DNA of 64,000 nt from Mesobacillus harenae (GCF_013343715.1 NZ_JABUNR010000005.1:1-64000), one strand, 5' to 3'. Shown: positions 1 through 8,280, counted from the first letter of the stretch. Notes: generated by a model from the sequence alone, not told the origin. Numbers and translations: made by a program.

Positions 1-139
1 GCCAACGGCGGCGAGGAGGCTCAGCGCCGGCCCCGCGGAAAGCGAAGCGCCTGGAACGGAAATCAACAGCCCCCATTCCACCACCAACCAAATAAGACTG
101 TAAACAAACACGATTTTCATCGAGTTTGTCTACAGTCTG
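1..139 (-). mobile_element. End of an IS1182-like/dispersed repeat module, cut by window edge
   Basis: The reverse complement of this stretch is nearly identical to 54199-54338. It carries a hairpin (GACTGTAGACAAAC pairing with GTTTGTTTACAGTC, about 88-137) followed by a GC-rich GTTGATTTCC repeat. In the 54-kb copy the same end lies beside a degenerate IS1182-type transposase, so this is probably the outer end of a related element running off the left edge. The hairpin also lies where a terminator for the upstream minus-strand operon would be expected. Confidence 0.7.
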
Positions 140-140
140 A

Positions 141-175
141 GGCACCATCCAGAAAACTGGATGGTGCCTGTCACC
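141..175. repeat. Inverted pair of the GTG repeat forming a perfect hairpin
   Basis: GGCACCATCCAG (141-152), an AAAA loop and CTGGATGGTGCC (157-168) make a perfect 12-bp stem. The right arm continues into TGTCACC, a minus-orientation copy of the repeat GGTGACAGGCACCATCC. There is no T-tract, so it is not a typical terminator. Confidence 0.85.
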
Positions 176-190
176 CTAACTCACCTCTGC

Positions 191-1330
191 TTATAATCCC
201 ATGTTTTTTGCGATGATTACTTTCATGACTTCATTTGTTCCGCCATAGATGGAGGCTACTGCGACATCGCGATATCTTCTGGCAATCTCGTACTCTTCCA
301 TATAACCGTATCCGCCATGAAGCTGCATGCATTCAGCCGCGACACGCTTGGAAAGGTCTGTCATCCACCATTTAGCCATAGAGACTTCATTTACAATATC
401 TTTGCCTTCCATGTGATCAACGATCATCTTATCAACAAACGTCTCGCCAATTTTAATGTTGGTTGCAAGTTCTGCGAGTTTAAACTGAGTGTTTTGGAAC
501 TTGCTGATTGGCTTTCCGAAGGCAGTGCGCTGTTTCACATAATCCACTGTGATTTCAAGCATTCGCTTCGATCCGGTAATACTGCCGACAGCAAGCATAA
601 GGCGCTCTCGCTGCAGCTTGTTCATTAGGTAATAAAAGCCCATGCCTTCCTCACCGATTAAGTTTTCCTTAGGAACAATCGCATCCTCAAAAATCAGCTC
701 GGATGTGTCATTGGCATGCTGCCCAATTTTACGAAGCTTTTTCCCCTTCTTAAATCCGGGAGTGCCTTCTTCTACCACCAGCAAACTAACACCCTTGTGG
801 CGCGGCTGAGCATCTGGGTTCGTTAAGCAGACAACGATTACAAAATCGGCTGAATACCCGTTTGTAATAAATGTCTTTTGTCCATTCAGCACATAATGGT
901 CGCCCTCTTTCACGGCAGTTGTCTGGATGGAGGCGAGATCTGACCCCGCTCCAGGTTCTGTCATCGCAATGGCTGAGATCATTTCTCCGCTCACTGCTTT
1001 TGGCAGCCACCTTTGCTTCTGCTCTTCGGATCCAAATTCCGCAATATATGGAATGACTATATCGTTATGAAGGCCAATTCCAACCCCGCCGCCTACTTTA
1101 TCCATTTCTTCTACCATGACGATCGAATAGACAAAATCAGCTCCAGAACCGCAGTACTTTTCATCTACCCAAGGACATAAAAATCCTTGCTCCCCGGCCT
1201 TCTGCCAAAAGGATCTTGGAACTTGTTTTGCTTGTTCCCACTCCTCATGGTAAGGCATGGCTTCTTTTTCAAGAAATTTCCGAAAGGATCTCCGGAAAAT
1301 TTCATGCTCTTCTTTAAAATAAGGTTTCAT
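191..1330 (-). CDS. Acyl-CoA dehydrogenase, LCAD type
   Basis: FAD-dependent alpha,beta-dehydrogenation of an acyl-CoA, the first step of beta-oxidation, passing electrons to ETF. The 379 aa match the full family length. The FAD/substrate motif MTEPGAGSD is near residues 123-131. At the C-terminus the usual YEGT is IYGGT (361-365), so the common catalytic Glu is missing. As in long-chain and isovaleryl-type enzymes, the base is more likely Glu259 in the MLEITVDYVKQR helix. Start ATG with AAGGGAG upstream. It is the second gene of a two-gene operon, 25 bp after the acyl-CoA synthetase. Confidence 0.93.
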   Translation of the reverse strand: MKPYFKEEHEIFRRSFRKFLEKEAMPYHEEWEQAKQVPRSFWQKAGEQGFLCPWVDEKYCGSGADFVYSIVMVEEMDKVGGGVGIGLHNDIVIPYIAEFGSEEQKQRWLPKAVSGEMISAIAMTEPGAGSDLASIQTTAVKEGDHYVLNGQKTFITNGYSADFVIVVCLTNPDAQPRHKGVSLLVVEEGTPGFKKGKKLRKIGQHANDTSELIFEDAIVPKENLIGEEGMGFYYLMNKLQRERLMLAVGSITGSKRMLEITVDYVKQRTAFGKPISKFQNTQFKLAELATNIKIGETFVDKMIVDHMEGKDIVNEVSMAKWWMTDLSKRVAAECMQLHGGYGYMEEYEIARRYRDVAVASIYGGTNEVMKVIIAKNMGL

Positions 1331-1355
1331 TTAACACCCAACTCCCTTTATAGCG

Positions 1356-2861
1356 TTATTTAGGCTGCATATTTTTCTGCTTCAGCGGTGCTTTCAGGAT
1401 TTTTCCTGTTGCGTTCTTTGGCAGCTCCTCAAGGAAGTAAATTTTCCTTGGGACCTTATATGGTGCAAGCTTTGTTTTACAATAAGCAATAATTTCTTCT
1501 GGAGTCCTTTTTTCCTTCATGACAATGTAAGCAGCGATTTCTTCCCCAAAAACAGGATCGGATTCCCCAATAACAGCGCCCTCTATAATATCCGGATGGG
1601 TGTAAAGTACTTCTTCAATTTCCCGAGGGTAAACATTATATCCACCGCGAATAATCATGTCTTTTTTACGGTCAACAATATACAAATAACCACGTTCATC
1701 CTGTCTAGCAAGGTCGCCAGTATGGACCCAGCCATCAATGAGAGTTGAAGCTGTTTCTTCTGGCTTTTTATAATAACCCTTCATTGCATTTGGCCCTTTG
1801 AAGATAATTTCTCCAACCTCCCCAACTGGAACCTCTTTTCCAGATGGATCGATAACCTTCAGTTCCATGCCAGGAAGCGGAAGGCCAACAGAACCAAATT
1901 CTTTTTCAACATCAGTTGGAAAGCAGCTGATCATGACGGTACTTTCCGTCTGTCCATAGCCTTCGCCAAGTTCTACACCCATTTCTGCTCTTACCTTGTC
2001 TCTGATTTCCATTGGCAGACTCGCACCGCCACATCCTGCTGATCTAAGGTAAGGAAACTCAAGCTCTTTGATTTTTGAGGAGTGGACAAACATTGTGTAC
2101 ATAGTCGGCACACCCATGAAAATAGAAATTTTTTCGTCAGATAGCTTTTGAAGGATGATATCCGGTATAAAACGTTCTTCCAGATAAATCGTGATTCCAA
2201 TATACACACTTTGGAGCATGCCCTGAAGCTTCGCAAAAGCATGAAAAAGCGGCAGGACAACCAGGATTCGGTCAGCTCTCGTTATCTCTGATATTTTAGC
2301 GCTCGTTTCAGTCATCCATTCAAGGTTTCCATGCGTGATAATGGCGCCCTTTGGTTTTCCTGTTGTTCCTGAAGTATAGATAATTTGCGCGTGCTCCTCT
2401 TGTTCTTTCGGTTCAAGGAGGAATTCATCGGCGTCACCGATTACCTCCTGCCAGGAAGTAAACGGGATTGCGGGCTCCAATGAAAAAATCTTTTTGACCG
2501 TGGATAACTGGGAAGTTGACTTTTCAACTTCTGCCATGGAAATTTCATCAACGATTAATGCTTCCGCCTCTGAATCGTTAAGAATATAGGTAAGTTCACT
2601 TTCCTTAAAAAGTGGATTAAGCGGAACAACTGTTGCACCGATCGATAATAAAGCAAAATAGGCAACCATATATTCTGGCTTGTTACCCATCATCAGTCCA
2701 ACATGAGAGCCATTTTTTATTCCAAACTTTTTTAAACCGACTGCTTTTCTTTTCACTTTTTCAGTAAGCTCCTGATAGGTAATCGGGTTATTTTTAAAAA
2801 CAACAGCGGGATGGCTTGGAATCTCTGCAGCTGTATTAAGCAAAAATTGTGTAACATTCAT
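1356..2861 (-). CDS. Long/medium-chain acyl-CoA synthetase (AMP-forming)
   Basis: ATP-dependent activation of a fatty acid to acyl-CoA through an acyl-adenylate. Family signatures in order: the P-loop-like YTSGTTGKPKG at 162-172, GYGQTES near 300, the GWVHTGDL hinge region, the IIRGGYNVYP A8 core, and the C-terminal PKNATGKILK with the catalytic Lys. 501 aa is normal length. Start ATG is preceded by AAGGAGG. It is co-transcribed with the downstream acyl-CoA dehydrogenase, which would oxidise its product. A 20-bp palindrome lies 26 bp upstream of the start codon and suggests repressor control. Confidence 0.93.
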   Translation of the reverse strand: MNVTQFLLNTAAEIPSHPAVVFKNNPITYQELTEKVKRKAVGLKKFGIKNGSHVGLMMGNKPEYMVAYFALLSIGATVVPLNPLFKESELTYILNDSEAEALIVDEISMAEVEKSTSQLSTVKKIFSLEPAIPFTSWQEVIGDADEFLLEPKEQEEHAQIIYTSGTTGKPKGAIITHGNLEWMTETSAKISEITRADRILVVLPLFHAFAKLQGMLQSVYIGITIYLEERFIPDIILQKLSDEKISIFMGVPTMYTMFVHSSKIKELEFPYLRSAGCGGASLPMEIRDKVRAEMGVELGEGYGQTESTVMISCFPTDVEKEFGSVGLPLPGMELKVIDPSGKEVPVGEVGEIIFKGPNAMKGYYKKPEETASTLIDGWVHTGDLARQDERGYLYIVDRKKDMIIRGGYNVYPREIEEVLYTHPDIIEGAVIGESDPVFGEEIAAYIVMKEKRTPEEIIAYCKTKLAPYKVPRKIYFLEELPKNATGKILKAPLKQKNMQPK

Positions 2862-2887
2862 CTTTTTTGCCTCCTTTTCGTACTAGT

Positions 2888-2907
2888 ATGAAAATGATAA
2901 TTTTCAT
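2888..2907. promoter_or_regulatory. Palindromic operator candidate (FadR-like or Fur-like)
   Basis: ATGAAAAT-GATA-ATTTTCAT is a perfect 8+8 inverted repeat just upstream of the acyl-CoA synthetase RBS. The outer ATGAA/TTCAT arms resemble the FadR boxes described for Bacillus fatty-acid degradation genes, and the gene context fits. The AT-rich ATGATAAT core also resembles a Fur box, so the regulator is uncertain. Confidence 0.5.
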
Positions 2908-3031
2908 TATGTACATTCACATTGTGTTGCAATTGAAGGTGACAATGATGGACAAGCAACACTTTATTCAGCCTATAAAACGTTTTAAACTAGCCAAAGG
3001 TGACTGAATAAAGTGTCTAATTTTTAGAAGC

Positions 3032-4102
3032 TTAGACTGGCAGTTTTGCTTCCCATTTATCGACAACAGTGACGCCAAGATTTTGGAATGTGTTCATTTC
3101 TTCAAAAATCCTCGGAACTTCTTCCAGAGAAATTGTGCTCGTTACCAATTTGCCCGGGTTCAATCTGCCCTGCTCAACCATTTGCAGCATATAAGGGTAT
3201 CTGGATGGCTGCATGCCTAGGGATCCAACTAATTGAATTTCTGATAAAGCGATTAAATCGATAGGAATCGGGATCATACCTTCTTCTTCTCTTGAGGTTA
3301 AGCCGATCTGTAAATGTCTGCCGCGCTTTCTAAGGCTCATAATCGAGGATTGGCAGGTTTGTTTGATACCCAATGCATCGATTGAGACATGTGCACCGCC
3401 TTTGGTAATTTCTTTAATTGCTTCAGGAGCGTTTACCTTTCTTGCATTTACGGTTGCAACAGCACCGAGTCCTTTGGCAAACTCAAGCTTATCGTCACCA
3501 ATATCTACGGCAATGACATTCGCTCCAAGTGCAGTTGCGATCTGCACAGCAGATAAACCTACTCCTCCACAACCATGTACAGCGACCCATTCACCCGGCC
3601 TAACACGTGCTTGGTCCGTAATTCCGTGGAAAGCAGTCATAAAACGGCAGCCCATCCCGGCTGCTTCCACAAATGAGATACTATCAGGTAGCTTCGTCAG
3701 GTTTACGTCTGCATTCGGAACATGTGTATAGCGCCCATAACCTCCCCAAGACGTAAAGCCTGGCAGCTGGACGTTCTCACAAATATTATGGTGGCCGCTC
3801 TGGCAATAAGGACAAGTTCCATCACCAATTGTAAACGGAACGATGACACGGTCACCCTGTTTAAAGTTTTTAATGTTTGCGCCTACTTCTTCGACAATTC
3901 CTGAGAATTCGTGGCCTAATACATGAGGCAATGGAAGCTGAATTCCGATCCATTCCCAGTCTCCCTGCCAGGCATGCCAGTCGCTGCGGCACACCCCATT
4001 TGCTTCAACCTTGATGACAACCCCATCTGGCGTGCATTCTGGATCTGGCATTTCCCGAACAACTAATGGTTTCTTTAACTCTTCTAAAACTAGTGCTCTC
4101 AT
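3032..4102 (-). CDS. Zinc-dependent alcohol dehydrogenase (MDR family)
   Basis: NAD(P)-dependent oxidation of an alcohol or reduction of an aldehyde; substrate not predictable. Catalytic zinc ligands appear as Cys38 and the GHE motif at 63-65. The Rossmann motif is HGCGGVG near 175. The structural-zinc lobe reads GDGTCPYCQSGHHNIC, so only three of the usual four cysteines remain (C97, C100, C108) and Asp94 replaces the first. 356 aa is normal. ATG start with CTTAGGAGG upstream. It is monocistronic, with a cre-like palindrome about 150 bp upstream. Confidence 0.9.
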   Translation of the reverse strand: MRALVLEELKKPLVVREMPDPECTPDGVVIKVEANGVCRSDWHAWQGDWEWIGIQLPLPHVLGHEFSGIVEEVGANIKNFKQGDRVIVPFTIGDGTCPYCQSGHHNICENVQLPGFTSWGGYGRYTHVPNADVNLTKLPDSISFVEAAGMGCRFMTAFHGITDQARVRPGEWVAVHGCGGVGLSAVQIATALGANVIAVDIGDDKLEFAKGLGAVATVNARKVNAPEAIKEITKGGAHVSIDALGIKQTCQSSIMSLRKRGRHLQIGLTSREEEGMIPIPIDLIALSEIQLVGSLGMQPSRYPYMLQMVEQGRLNPGKLVTSTISLEEVPRIFEEMNTFQNLGVTVVDKWEAKLPV

Positions 4103-4248
4103 ACAGCATTCCTCCTAAGGATATGTTGCTTTAGTAACTCCCGGACCTTGTTTGTCCGAGTCCATAATTACTCTATGAAGCTTTTTAAGTTTAAAGAACT
4201 TGTCTGAGATCCCAAGATAGAAAATAATTGGTAGATTACAACCCTACT

Positions 4249-4262
4249 AGTAAGCGCTTACA
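4249..4262. promoter_or_regulatory. cre-like site upstream of the alcohol dehydrogenase
   Basis: AGTAAGCGCTTACA contains the perfect palindrome GTAAGCGCTTAC and differs from the CcpA consensus TGWAANCGNTNWCA mainly at the first two bases. It lies 147 bp upstream of the adh start codon. The rest of 4103-4638 holds only two GTG-repeat copies and no supportable gene. Confidence 0.45.
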
Positions 4263-4424
4263 ACATAATGAAAAACGACCCATTCACCTCTCTCCACACA
4301 AGTCTTTATGCAATCCACACTGCATCACAAAGGCACATCTGCCTGCATAAGAAAAACCATTCCAACTCTTTCATTCTTATTATGTAGTAAAAATATTCTG
4401 AATGTTATAACTATAACACACTCG

Positions 4425-4441
4425 GGTGACAGGCACCACCC
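4425..4441 (+). repeat. GTG repeat copy
   Basis: GGTGACAGGCACCACCC, one mismatch to the local consensus GGTGACAGGCACCATCC. Confidence 0.85.
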
Positions 4442-4542
4442 AGTTAATGGAAATATTTTAAATCTCTCAATCTATCTATAATTTAAAAGCCCCTATCCAC
4501 CGTAACTTTCCGTGTAGTGCTCCCTACTGAATCGGTGACCAT

Positions 4543-4559
4543 GGTGACAGGCACCATCC
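4543..4559 (+). repeat. GTG repeat copy
   Basis: Exact GGTGACAGGCACCATCC, followed by AGTTATATGGAAAT, a tail similar to that after the 4425 copy (AGTTAATGGAAAT). Confidence 0.9.
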
Positions 4560-4638
4560 AGTTATATGGAAATGGTTTTCTGTTTGGCTGTGGACATAGA
4601 AAAATAAATTGTTGATGCTGCAGCGTCTTTGCTATACA

Positions 4639-4833
4639 ATGGCAGAAAATGGATGGGGGTTGGTCATAACGTTCTTGACAGTATTACCTTACATATTAAT
4701 CTTTGGCTTGCTTGTTTATTTCTTTTATTACTTTGTAATTCTAGTGATCGACTCAAAAAAGCGAGTTGAACAAAACGATAAGATCATTGAACTGTTACAG
4801 CAAATCAAAAAGAGTCAAAATTCAGGTGGGTGA
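4639..4833 (+). CDS. Small membrane protein with C-terminal charged helix
   Basis: From the second possible ATG the protein has about 64 aa. A single strong hydrophobic segment (about residues 6-38) is followed by a lysine/glutamate-rich helix ending KIIELLQQIKK. This layout resembles the small DUF4083-type membrane proteins of Bacillaceae, but the similarity is by eye. No convincing Shine-Dalgarno sequence is seen before either candidate ATG (4609 or 4639). The 3' end runs into a GTG repeat. Function unknown. Confidence 0.5.
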   Translation: MAENGWGLVITFLTVLPYILIFGLLVYFFYYFVILVIDSKKRVEQNDKIIELLQQIKKSQNSGG

Positions 4834-4845
4834 CAGTCACCATCC
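4829..4845 (+). repeat. GTG repeat copy (left arm of an inverted pair)
   Basis: GGTGACAGTCACCATCC; the G-to-T change makes GGTGACAGTCACC almost fully self-complementary. It faces the minus-orientation copy at 4928-4943. Confidence 0.85.
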
Positions 4846-4879
4846 ATATTTTTCTAGAAATTTGCATTTTCCACATAAC

Positions 4880-4909
4880 AAAAACAGCTAAGCCTTTGGC
4901 TGTTTTTGT
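4880..4909. terminator. Bidirectional intrinsic terminator
   Basis: AAAACAGC and GCTGTTTT arms surround a short loop, with A-runs on one side and T-runs on the other. It separates the small plus-strand ORF from the converging MATE gene and lies inside the inverted pair of GTG repeats. Confidence 0.8.
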
Positions 4910-4927
4910 ACAGTTACCAATTAACTG

Positions 4928-4943
4928 GGTGGTGCCTGTCACC
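4928..4943 (-). repeat. GTG repeat copy (right arm of an inverted pair)
   Basis: GGTGGTGCCTGTCACC, the reverse-complement orientation. It ends about 20 bp before the MATE stop codon. Confidence 0.85.
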
Positions 4944-4961
4944 TTTCAGTCACCTTTCAAA

Positions 4962-6326
4962 TTAGATATTTGCAGGCTGGGGTGCGAATTTCTTTTTTTG
5001 AATATGGATAAGTCTTAAGGACAGGGCGATTGATGCGGCCAGAAGGCCTGTTGTTAGGCCAATCCAGTAGCCTGATGCTCCAAGACTTGTATAATGTGCA
5101 AGGATATATCCTACTGGCAGACAGATCAGCCAATAGGCAATCAGTGTCATAACAAATGCTAGATTAACATCTTTATAGCCTCTTAATGCAGCAAGTGCTG
5201 TTGCCTGGATGGCGTCGACGATAACAAAAAAGAGTGCATATATCAGAAAGTGGCCTGTTAAGCTGATTACTGCAGGATCGTTCGAGTAAAATCCAGCCAC
5301 ATCATATCGGAATAGAACGACAAGCAACCCTGTTACAGCTGCGATAATAATCGAAAGATAAATGCCCAGCCAGCTGTAAGTCTTAGCATCGCCATACCGC
5401 CTTGCTCCCACTTCAAAGCCCACCAAAACCGTTTGAGCCATGCTGATCGCAAGGGGAATCATGTACAGAAAAGAGACAATATTTAAGGCTGTCTGATATG
5501 AGGCAATGGTAATAATATTAAACCTGCTGATTAATACTGTCACCACTGCAAACATACTTGTTTCAAAGAAAATCGAAAACCCCATCGGGACACCAATTTT
5601 AAGGATTTCCATTAGTTTTTCTGTAGAAAATTCGCTAAAAAGCGTCGATCCTGCGAATTCAGAAAATGGTTCCTTTGTTTTAATGATATAAGCGGTTATC
5701 CCCGCAATTACTACATAGGTAAAAGAAGTTGCATAGCCTGCACCAGATCCGCCAAGCTCAGGAAAGCCAAATTTCCCGAAAATCAGCATATAATTCAGTA
5801 CAAGATTCACTGGCAGAGACAATAGCAAGATAACCATAACCACACGTGTTTTTCCTAATGCATATATAAAGGCTCTCAGTACGTTATATAAAAATAAAGG
5901 AATGATCCCAAAACTGAGACCAACTAAATAATCATGAGCTGTTTTATGTACACCTGGATCCAAATTCATACTGTTTAAAATTGGATTTAATATGAGTGCT
6001 CCGATTAAAATGACCGTTAAACCAATTAAAAAAGCAAGGTAAATTCCATGAGTTAAAACAGAAGAAACTTCACGGTGTTTCTTTTCCCCAAGTTTCTGGG
6101 CAGCAATTGGAGACACTGCCAGTAAAATTCCGCTTAATCCAGTAAAAACTGGAGTCCAAATCGCCGAACCAATTGCAACTCCTGCTAAATCCGAGGCATG
6201 GTACCTTCCAGACATGATTGTGCTGAAAAAGACCATTGAAAACATTCCCAGCTGCGTGATTAAAATAGGAACCAACATCGTTGTCAGCTGTTTAATTTTC
6301 TCTTTTAAAGTAAATGTCTGATACAT
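4962..6326 (-). CDS. MATE family multidrug/Na+ antiporter
   Basis: Integral membrane efflux pump that exports cationic compounds in exchange for Na+ or H+. About 454 aa with twelve hydrophobic segments in two homologous halves, as usual for MATE; the N-terminal half contains PILITQLGMFSMVFFSTIMSG, typical of NorM-like proteins. The start at 6326 (MYQTFTLKEK) is preferred because AAGGAGT lies 7 bases upstream; an ATG 20 codons further upstream has no RBS. Substrate unknown. No operon partner on the same strand nearby. Confidence 0.9.
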   Translation of the reverse strand: MYQTFTLKEKIKQLTTMLVPILITQLGMFSMVFFSTIMSGRYHASDLAGVAIGSAIWTPVFTGLSGILLAVSPIAAQKLGEKKHREVSSVLTHGIYLAFLIGLTVILIGALILNPILNSMNLDPGVHKTAHDYLVGLSFGIIPLFLYNVLRAFIYALGKTRVVMVILLLSLPVNLVLNYMLIFGKFGFPELGGSGAGYATSFTYVVIAGITAYIIKTKEPFSEFAGSTLFSEFSTEKLMEILKIGVPMGFSIFFETSMFAVVTVLISRFNIITIASYQTALNIVSFLYMIPLAISMAQTVLVGFEVGARRYGDAKTYSWLGIYLSIIIAAVTGLLVVLFRYDVAGFYSNDPAVISLTGHFLIYALFFVIVDAIQATALAALRGYKDVNLAFVMTLIAYWLICLPVGYILAHYTSLGASGYWIGLTTGLLAASIALSLRLIHIQKKKFAPQPANI

Positions 6327-6539
6327 GATGAATACTCCTTGGGTTAGAATTAAACGAGCACACAAAAATAGAGACGGCAAAGACATTTAAGTGACGTAGG
6401 ACTGAGGAACACCCGCTTAGATTAAAGAGTCAACAAGAGATGTTGCCTTATTATCAGTCGCCGGCCGCACTCATATTTGACGCAGCAACGCATATGGTTA
6501 CCCACAAAATCAATCCTTTAGATTTCCCTAACAATAAGA

Positions 6540-6561
6540 AAGACACCCCGAAGAGTGCCTT
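6540..6561 (-). terminator. Hairpin terminator of the sbtA-like operon
   Basis: AAGGCACTC-TTCG-GGGTGTCTT on the minus strand: a 9-bp stem with two wobble pairs and a UUCG tetraloop, followed by a T-rich tract. The rest of 6327-6772 holds GTG repeats and no supportable gene. Confidence 0.55.
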
Positions 6562-6623
6562 ATTAATTCATAATTATGATTATATCTCAGAAACCATTCC
6601 CCGTCTTTTCTAAACCCTTTTGG

Positions 6624-6640
6624 GGTAACAGGCACCATCC
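6624..6640 (+). repeat. GTG repeat copy
   Basis: GGTAACAGGCACCATCC, one mismatch to consensus, followed by ATATTTCTTCC. Confidence 0.85.
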
Positions 6641-6764
6641 ATATTTCTTCCAAATACCTATATCAAAAACATTCATTCATACTTGAAATCTATCGTTATG
6701 TGACTAAACATCAGCCTTACCAATCTCCCCTTCTTTATCCTAATTATACTAGAATAAAAACCAA

Positions 6765-6777
6765 GGTGCCTGTCACC
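6765..6777 (-). repeat. GTG repeat copy overlapping a stop codon
   Basis: GGTGCCTGTCACC in minus orientation. The TGA stop of the carbonic-anhydrase-like gene (6773-6775) lies inside the repeat, so the repeat contributes the end of that reading frame. Confidence 0.8.
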
Positions 6778-7246
6778 GAACTACTTCAAATTCTCCTGTT
6801 TGGGTGTTGACGAGGAAGCCTTGTATGAGGAGTCCTTTTGGTATGATTGGGTGGTTTTGGATCATTGTCATGTTGCCTTTTACTGCTGTTTTTACATCTT
6901 CCTGGCCTGCCAGCCAGCTCATAACATCGCCGTTGGCAGCCTTAATGTAGTTTATTGTTTTAATCGTATCTTCTGATATTCCTGATTCTTTCATTTTTAA
7001 TAAAAGCGCCCCGCTGTCAAGAGGGTTTTTCTGGCCTTTTTCTGCAACGATAAAAATTTCTTCTATTTCTTCCATCAATAAGGTTCTAATAATATTTCTA
7101 ACCGTGCAGCCATATGGATGAGACACTTCATTGTCAAAGCTATTTAGAATAACAATCTGCTCTTCAGTTCTATTAGTAATTTGCGGCAGCATCTGAACTA
7201 CTTCTTTATTCATGCCTGTAATAATTAGTGTTTTTTTGTTGGTCAT
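6773..7246 (-). CDS. Beta-carbonic-anhydrase homologue lacking the zinc site
   Basis: The 157-aa protein follows the fold of type II beta-carbonic anhydrases: an N-terminal strand, a VSHPYGCTVRNIIR segment matching the family's NAGA..SHPFG..MRS region, a KMKESGISEDTI helix, and a C-terminus NHPIIPKGLLIQG. The metal and catalytic residues are gone. The CxDxR motif reads GMNKE (11-15), and the HxxC region reads AEKGQ (about 68-72). It is therefore unlikely to hydrate CO2. It sits 12 bp downstream of an SbtA-type bicarbonate permease, so a regulatory or partner role, comparable in idea to SbtB, is an inference. Confidence 0.75.
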   Translation of the reverse strand: MTNKKTLIITGMNKEVVQMLPQITNRTEEQIVILNSFDNEVSHPYGCTVRNIIRTLLMEEIEEIFIVAEKGQKNPLDSGALLLKMKESGISEDTIKTINYIKAANGDVMSWLAGQEDVKTAVKGNMTMIQNHPIIPKGLLIQGFLVNTQTGEFEVVR

Positions 7247-7258
7247 CGTTATTTCCTC

Positions 7259-8263
7259 CTAGTAGAATAGTTTGGCCAGTCCATAATAAATCGGAATTCC
7301 GGCGATTAGATTGAATGGAAATGTCACTCCTAGTGATAATCCTAAATAAATCGAAGGGTTTGCCTCTGGTACTGATGTTTTCAAAGCAGCAGGAGCAGCA
7401 ATATAGGATGCACTTCCCGCAAGAACTCCCATAAGGGTAGCGCCGCCCAAGGAAAGACCGGCGGCATGCCCGACAACCACACCTAAACTTCCAAATAAAA
7501 TCGGAGTAACTATACCAAACAACAATAGCTTCAGGCCATGTTTGCGAACCTCAGGCAAGCGTTGCCCGGTAATAAGCCCCATATTTAGTAAAAAAAGAAT
7601 TAAAATGCTGCTATACATATCCATGAATAACGGTTTGACCATCGGAACCGCCCGATCGCCGAGCAACAAGCCAATTAGTAAACTTCCAACCAGAAGTAAA
7701 ACGCTTTTTCCAAATAAACTCTCCCTTAAAACTTCACGATCTAAGGTTGGAAGTGAAGAAATAATTCCCAAGCTTCTTGCAGGAGCCGGCTTTATTCCTC
7801 GGTTGCTCTCAATCATCTTCAATAGCAGCAATGAAACAAATATAGCTGGGCTTTCCATTAGAACAACAAGGGCATTCATGTAACCCTCATAGGATACTGT
7901 CTCTTTTTCTAAAAAAGAGATAGCTGCCCCGTATGTTACTATGCTTACCGAACCATACGTTGCAGCAATGCCTATCGAATTTTTCAGGTCCAGTTTGACA
8001 AACCGCAAAATTAGCAAAGCTAGCAATGGGGTAAGTGATCCGAGCAGTAGTGTTGCTAAGATCGGGGCCATTACCGAATCGAGTGAATAATGGGTAAGCT
8101 CGATTCCCCCTTTGATTCCAATTGCAATTAGCAGATAAATACTCAATGCTTCACTCAGACCACTGGGGAATTTCAGGTCAGATTTGCATAGAGCAGCAAC
8201 AATTCCTAGAACAAAAAACAAAACAACTGGGGACATTAGATTTTCCACAATCATCTCAGACAT
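7259..8263 (-). CDS. SbtA-type sodium/bicarbonate symporter family permease
   Basis: A 334-aa integral membrane protein with about ten hydrophobic segments and the family hallmarks: an N-terminal LSEALSIYLLIAIGIKGG segment, a TYGSVSIVTYGAA stretch, a hydrophilic central loop near 155-185, and a C-terminal GSASYIAAPAA repeat. This is the DUF897/SbtA family, whose cyanobacterial members import HCO3- with Na+. RBS AAAGGAGG, immediately after an attenuator-like hairpin. Operon with the carbonic-anhydrase-like gene downstream; an MpsC-type gene lies upstream. Confidence 0.87.
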   Translation of the reverse strand: MSEMIVENLMSPVVLFFVLGIVAALCKSDLKFPSGLSEALSIYLLIAIGIKGGIELTHYSLDSVMAPILATLLLGSLTPLLALLILRFVKLDLKNSIGIAATYGSVSIVTYGAAISFLEKETVSYEGYMNALVVLMESPAIFVSLLLLKMIESNRGIKPAPARSLGIISSLPTLDREVLRESLFGKSVLLLVGSLLIGLLLGDRAVPMVKPLFMDMYSSILILFLLNMGLITGQRLPEVRKHGLKLLLFGIVTPILFGSLGVVVGHAAGLSLGGATLMGVLAGSASYIAAPAALKTSVPEANPSIYLGLSLGVTFPFNLIAGIPIYYGLAKLFY

Positions 8264-8280
8264 AAATCATCCTCCTTTAT

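Noticed and set aside
141..175. Intrinsic terminator
   Set aside because: The 12-bp hairpin has no T-tract on either strand;it is better explained as an inverted pair of repeats.
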